Shown: positions 60,629-64,000 of the stretch, in pieces | How the letters are laid out: every line of letters begins with the position of its first letter | Numbering within the stretch: the stretch's first letter is position 1 | Assembly: GCF_042695135.1 (NCBI RefSeq) | Contig: NZ_CP170547.1 | Location: 1,116,001-1,180,000, forward strand | DNA from: Epilithonimonas sp042695135 | GTDB taxonomy: Bacteria > Bacteroidota > Bacteroidia > Flavobacteriales > Weeksellaceae | Length of the DNA stretch: 64,000 nucleotides | Direction: 5' to 3' | The notes under the pieces: generated by a model | Databases searched by the model: none | Seen by the model: the letters and a program-made list of their open reading frames with translations, nothing else | Told to the model about the DNA's origin: nothing | Translations under genes and position numbers: made by a program

Positions 60629-60636
60629 TATTTTTG
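60629..60636 (+). promoter_or_regulatory. Internal -7 element before atpB
   Basis: TATTTTTG lies 23 bases before the atpB start. It may be an internal promoter that lets the structural subunits be made at a higher level than the two small upstream genes. Confidence 0.45.
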
Positions 60637-60659
60637 CAAAACGAAAAAAAAATCTATCG

Positions 60660-61775
60660 ATGCTAAAGAAAACAGCAATTTTATTTTACAGTTTATTCTT
60701 ATTTACAACGGCTTTCGCACAACACGAAACTGTTGAAAATCAGCACGGTAAACATGTAACTGAAACGCCTGCACTTTCTGAAAAAGATGAGAGAGCAAAT
60801 GTAGTTAAAGAATTTGTGGATCATCACATTTTGGATGCTCACGACGTTGCATTGATGGTAAAAGATGGTCACCACATCGGTTTTCCATTGCCGGTTATTA
60901 TTTATGACGAAGGTTTTCATACGTTCATGAGTAATACGGAAGGTGTAGATGGTCACGAATTTATCCACGGTTCTCCAGTCGAAAGCGACGGTAAATTCTA
61001 CACGCTTCATCACGAAAAAATCTACAGAACAGATTCTAAAGGAACTTTGACTCTGGATAAAAATCATCATCCAACTGAAAAAAGAGTTTTAGATTTATCA
61101 ATCACAAAAAGTGTTTTGGTGATTTTCTTAGTAGCGGTTTTGATGCTGATTATCTTCGGAGGAATGGCGAGGTCTTACAAGAAATCCCTAGTGCCTTCAG
61201 GTGCTGCAAAATTCCTTGAGCCTTTGATTATTTTCGTAAGAGACGATATTGCTATTCCAAACATCGGTCATAAGTACAAGAGATTTATGGGTTATCTGTT
61301 AACTGTATTTTTCTTTATCTTATTCCTGAATGTTTTAGGTTTAATGCCTTTCGGAATCAACGTTACTGGTAACATTGCGATTACTTTCTTCTTGGCAATT
61401 TTAACCTATTTGATCACAACTTTCTCAGGGTCGAAAGATTACTGGAAACATATCTTCTGGATGCCGGGTGTTCCTGTTCCAATGAAGTTTATTATGATGC
61501 CGATCGAATTGCTGGGAACTTTGACAAAACCATTTGCATTGATGATTCGTCTTTTTGCGAATATGACAGCAGGTCACATCGTTGTAATGACGTTGATCGG
61601 GTCAATTTATATTTTTGAGAACTGGATCGCAGGTGTTGCATTTCCATTCCTGACTTTGGTTATTTATTTACTGGAAGTATTAGTGGCATTTTTGCAGGCT
61701 TATATTTTCACAATGCTTTCCGCTTTGTTTATCGGGATGGCAGTAGAAGAACATGAGCACGATCACGCTCATTAA
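60660..61775 (+). CDS. atpB: ATP synthase Fo subunit a
   Basis: The proton-channel subunit of F1Fo ATP synthase, in the inner membrane. At 371 residues it is longer than the E. coli protein, with a signal peptide (ending near 20, TAFAQ) and a His-rich external domain of about 130 residues as is usual in Bacteroidota. The membrane part starts near 145. The essential Arg is in LMIRLFANMTAGHIV. The C-terminal tail is His/Glu-rich (EEHEHDHAH). It begins the run atpB-E-F-H-A. Confidence 0.95.
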   Translation: MLKKTAILFYSLFLFTTAFAQHETVENQHGKHVTETPALSEKDERANVVKEFVDHHILDAHDVALMVKDGHHIGFPLPVIIYDEGFHTFMSNTEGVDGHEFIHGSPVESDGKFYTLHHEKIYRTDSKGTLTLDKNHHPTEKRVLDLSITKSVLVIFLVAVLMLIIFGGMARSYKKSLVPSGAAKFLEPLIIFVRDDIAIPNIGHKYKRFMGYLLTVFFFILFLNVLGLMPFGINVTGNIAITFFLAILTYLITTFSGSKDYWKHIFWMPGVPVPMKFIMMPIELLGTLTKPFALMIRLFANMTAGHIVVMTLIGSIYIFENWIAGVAFPFLTLVIYLLEVLVAFLQAYIFTMLSALFIGMAVEEHEHDHAH

Positions 61776-61812
61776 TTAAATTAGAAAAAACAATTTTTAA
61801 ATTATATACATT

Positions 61813-62004
61813 ATGGAAATTCCTAGAATTATTGGTGCAGGTCTTATTGTACTAGGTGTAGGTATCGGTCTTGGAAAAATTGGTGCTGCTGCTCTTGAAG
61901 CAATCGCTAGACAACCAGAGCAATCTGGAAAGATCCAAACTGCTATGCTTATTGCTGCTGCACTTGTAGAAGGTGTTGCTTTCGCTGCGTTGTTCGCATC
62001 ATAA
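61813..62004 (+). CDS. atpE: ATP synthase Fo subunit c
   Basis: A 63-residue hairpin of two membrane helices; a ring of about ten or more turns with proton flow. The loop ARQPE is conserved. The proton-binding Glu53 is in ALVEGVAFAA. The Gln and Ser/Thr side chains that signal Na+ use are not at the expected places, so H+ is likely. A strong hairpin in the 86-base gap after it may raise its yield compared with the other subunits. Confidence 0.95.
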   Translation: MEIPRIIGAGLIVLGVGIGLGKIGAAALEAIARQPEQSGKIQTAMLIAAALVEGVAFAALFAS

Positions 62005-62015
62005 GCCAAAAAAAC

Positions 62016-62050
62016 AAACATTGTTACAGCGGTTGGCTGTAGCAATGTTT
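62016..62050 (+). promoter_or_regulatory. Stable hairpin between atpE and atpF
   Basis: A 15-bp stem (62016-62030 with 62036-62050, one G-T pair) and a five-base loop GGTTG start 12 bases after the atpE stop. No T-run of terminator length follows. It may act as a weak terminator, a 3' stabiliser of the atpE mRNA or a processing site. Confidence 0.6.
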
Positions 62051-62090
62051 TATATTTAAAAATTTTCAAAAAAATTAATCTAACGATATA

Positions 62091-62588
62091 ATGGAATTAC
62101 TTCATCAGTTTTCATCAGGATTGTTTATCATCCAGTCCATCATTTTTTTAGTATTGCTTTTCTTATTAGGAAAGTTTGCCTGGAAACCAATTCTTAAATC
62201 AATAGACGAGAGAGAAACATCTATCATCGATGCTCTTAATCAGGCTAAATTGGCGAAGCAGGAAATGGCTCAGTTGAAAGAAGATAACGAAAGAATCCTT
62301 CGTGAAGCCAGAGCTGAAAGAGATGGTATATTGAAAGAAGCCAGAGATATGAAAGATAAAATCGTAAATCAGGCTAAAGACAGTGCTAAAATTGAAGGCG
62401 AAAAAATGATCGAAGCAGCCAGACAATCTATCCAGACTGAGAAAAATGCTGCAATGGCAGATATCAAAACTCAGATCGGAACTTTGTCTGTGAGCATCGC
62501 TGAAAATATTCTTAAAGAGAAATTGAACAACGATGGTGCTCAAAACGCTTTGGTAGAAAATATTCTTAACAAATCTAACCTTAACTAA
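62091..62588 (+). CDS. atpF: ATP synthase Fo subunit b
   Basis: The peripheral stalk of the enzyme. It has 165 residues: one membrane helix (about 10-30) and a long charged helix rich in Glu, Lys, Ala and Arg to the end (SIDERETSIIDALNQAKLAK). Length and pattern are usual. Its gene is 5 bases before atpH. Confidence 0.95.
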   Translation: MELLHQFSSGLFIIQSIIFLVLLFLLGKFAWKPILKSIDERETSIIDALNQAKLAKQEMAQLKEDNERILREARAERDGILKEARDMKDKIVNQAKDSAKIEGEKMIEAARQSIQTEKNAAMADIKTQIGTLSVSIAENILKEKLNNDGAQNALVENILNKSNLN

Positions 62589-62593
62589 TCAGG

Positions 62594-63130
62594 ATGTTAA
62601 CATCTAAAGTAGCTAAAAGATACGCTCAGGGTCTATTGGATTTCACTCAGGAGTCTGGTAACACAGATGCTGTTTTCGGTGAGATGAAGGATATTGTGAA
62701 AATAATGTCTTCTTCCAAAGAACTGAATCAGTTTGTGAATACGCCTATCATTGATGCAAAAAAGAAAGAAGCAATCGCTTTGGAGATCTTCAAAGATTTC
62801 TCTCAGGTTTCTAAGAACATCATCAGACTGGTCATCAAGCAAGGCAGAGAATCTCAGCTTAGAAATATTGCTCAGGAATTCATCAATAAAGTAGAAGACA
62901 TCAAAGGTACTCAACGTATCTCTTTGGTAACAGCTTCGCCTTTATCACAAGAAAATATTCAGAAGATCATTACGGATTCCAAAATGGTAAACGTTTCTAG
63001 CTATGACTTGGAAACGATTGTAAAACCAGAGATCCTAGGAGGTTATATCCTGAGAGTGGGAGATCAGCAGATCGACGCATCAGTAAGAACAAAACTGAGC
63101 AATATCAAAAAAGAATTTCAACTTAATTAA
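62594..63130 (+). CDS. atpH: ATP synthase F1 subunit delta
   Basis: Links the F1 head to the peripheral stalk. It has 178 residues, with the helical N-terminal domain starting VAKRYAQGLLDF and the C-terminal signature LGGYILRVGDQQIDASVRTK. It lies between atpF (5 bases) and atpA (17 bases). Confidence 0.96.
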   Translation: MLTSKVAKRYAQGLLDFTQESGNTDAVFGEMKDIVKIMSSSKELNQFVNTPIIDAKKKEAIALEIFKDFSQVSKNIIRLVIKQGRESQLRNIAQEFINKVEDIKGTQRISLVTASPLSQENIQKIITDSKMVNVSSYDLETIVKPEILGGYILRVGDQQIDASVRTKLSNIKKEFQLN

Positions 63131-63147
63131 GAAAAAACAACCATATA

Positions 63148-64000
63148 ATGGCAGAAATAAATCCGGCAGAAGTATCAGCGATACTGAAGCAGCAATTAGC
63201 AAATTTCGATACTCAATCTAACGTAGAAGAAGTTGGTACTGTTCTTACGATAGGGGATGGTATTGCTCGTGTTTACGGTTTAGAAAACGTACAGTACGGA
63301 GAATTGGTAAGATTCCAGGCTGGAGTTGAAGGTATCGTTCTTAACCTTGAAGAAGATAATGTTGGGGTTGCACTTCTTGGTGAATCCAAATTGGTAAAAG
63401 AAGGTGATACTGTAAAAAGAACAAACAGAATCTCTTCTATCAAAGTGGGTGAAGGAATGCTTGGTAGAGTTGTAGATACTCTAGGCAATCCTATCGACGG
63501 TAAAGGACCTATCACTGGTGAGCTTTACGAAATGCCATTGGAAAGAAAAGCGCCGGGAGTTATCTTCCGTCAGCCGGTAACAGAACCACTTCAAACTGGT
63601 ATCGTTGCTATCGACTCTATGATTCCTGTTGGAAGAGGACAAAGAGAGTTGATCATTGGTGACAGACAAACTGGTAAAACAGTTGTGGCTATTGATACCA
63701 TTATCAATCAAAGAGAATTTTATGATGCTGGGCAACCAGTATATTGTATATATGTTGCAATTGGGCAAAAAGCTTCAACTGTAGCACAGATCGTTAAAAC
63801 ATTAGAGGACAAAGGTGCTTTGGCTTACACGGTAATTGTTGCGGCTAACGCTTCTGATCCGGTTCCAATGCAGGTTTATTCTGCAATGGCTGGTGCATCT
63901 ATCGGAGAATTCTTCAGAGACTCTGGTCGTGCGGCTTTGATCGTTTATGATGATCTTTCAAAACAAGCGGTTGCTTACCGTGAGCTTTCTTTACTATTGA
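63148..64000 (+). CDS. atpA: ATP synthase F1 subunit alpha (N-terminal part)
   Basis: The non-catalytic nucleotide-binding subunit of the F1 head. The gene runs off the end of the window after 284 codons. The N-terminal beta-barrel domain is complete and the Walker A motif GDRQTGKT is at 171-178; Walker B is visible as ALIVYDDLSK. It follows atpH by 17 bases. Confidence 0.97.
   Translation, partial: MAEINPAEVSAILKQQLANFDTQSNVEEVGTVLTIGDGIARVYGLENVQYGELVRFQAGVEGIVLNLEEDNVGVALLGESKLVKEGDTVKRTNRISSIKVGEGMLGRVVDTLGNPIDGKGPITGELYEMPLERKAPGVIFRQPVTEPLQTGIVAIDSMIPVGRGQRELIIGDRQTGKTVVAIDTIINQREFYDAGQPVYCIYVAIGQKASTVAQIVKTLEDKGALAYTVIVAANASDPVPMQVYSAMAGASIGEFFRDSGRAALIVYDDLSKQAVAYRELSLLL

Overview
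The window is AT-rich chromosome from a Bacteroidota bacterium, most likely Flavobacteriales and close to Chryseobacterium (Weeksellaceae). The evidence is type IX secretion (T9SS) C-terminal sorting domains, a SusC/SusD pair, promoters of the Bacteroidota form TTTG-N17-23-TAnnTTTG, almost no Shine-Dalgarno sequences, an acpP-fabF-rnc-IPExxxVDY-pyk operon, and a DnaE with a fused proofreading exonuclease. The genus assignment is inference. No CRISPR array, insertion sequence, prophage or rRNA was found.

Layout. 1-2000: the end of a HAD phosphatase, a cysteine desulfurase and thioredoxin. 2035-2799: a canonical promoter drives two identical tRNA-Asp(GTC) genes, followed by a terminator and a small GIY-YIG nuclease gene. 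That tRNA/terminator/nuclease unit is then repeated in decayed form. 2800-10800: a SusA-like GH13 amylase with a ChaN/EreA-like lipid-free secreted protein, a membrane-anchored LytTR regulator with a direct repeat in front of it, a CPA1 Na+/H+ antiporter and an M13 metallopeptidase. 10960-20770: a block of minus-strand T9SS cargo genes (a subtilase, three GEVED/fibronectin-like proteins and one more). Four of them end in almost the same C-terminal domain, and each unit has its own terminator. 20956-25605: dnaE. 25700-28600: a small carboxypeptidase-regulatory-like protein and a second T9SS subtilase. 28651-32828: the acpP to pyk operon on the minus strand. 33009-35938: folE and cysS, separated by a frameshifted gene remnant and an unrecognised membrane protein. 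36007-46940: a T9SS beta-propeller-like protein, a paralogue of the 25759 gene, a DPE2-like MalQ, an Asn/Arg/Tyr-rich secreted protein, a Spy-like protein, ferritin and two DUF3857/transglutaminase-like proteins. 47011-50886: an AddA/RecB-like helicase-nuclease and RNase HII on the minus strand. 51017-58036: SusC, SusD and a T9SS type B surface protein with an IgGFc-binding-like head. 58109-59473: ffh. 59474-59974: a gene-free stretch holding two inverted-repeat elements. 59996 to the end: the F1Fo ATP synthase operon (AtpZ-like, DUF6168-like, atpB, E, F, H and the start of atpA).

How it fits together. Much of the window serves the cell surface: SusCD uptake, amylase and MalQ for alpha-glucans, and at least eight predicted T9SS cargoes. 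The rest is housekeeping: fatty acid synthesis, replication, SRP, glycolysis, folate and ATP synthesis. The least explained parts are the tRNA-Asp/GIY-YIG cassette at 2214-2799, the direct repeat in front of the LytTR gene, the folE-cysS insertion, the intergenic inverted repeats at 59600-59818, and a recurring pattern of -7 elements lying so close to the start codon that the mRNA leader must be very short or absent.
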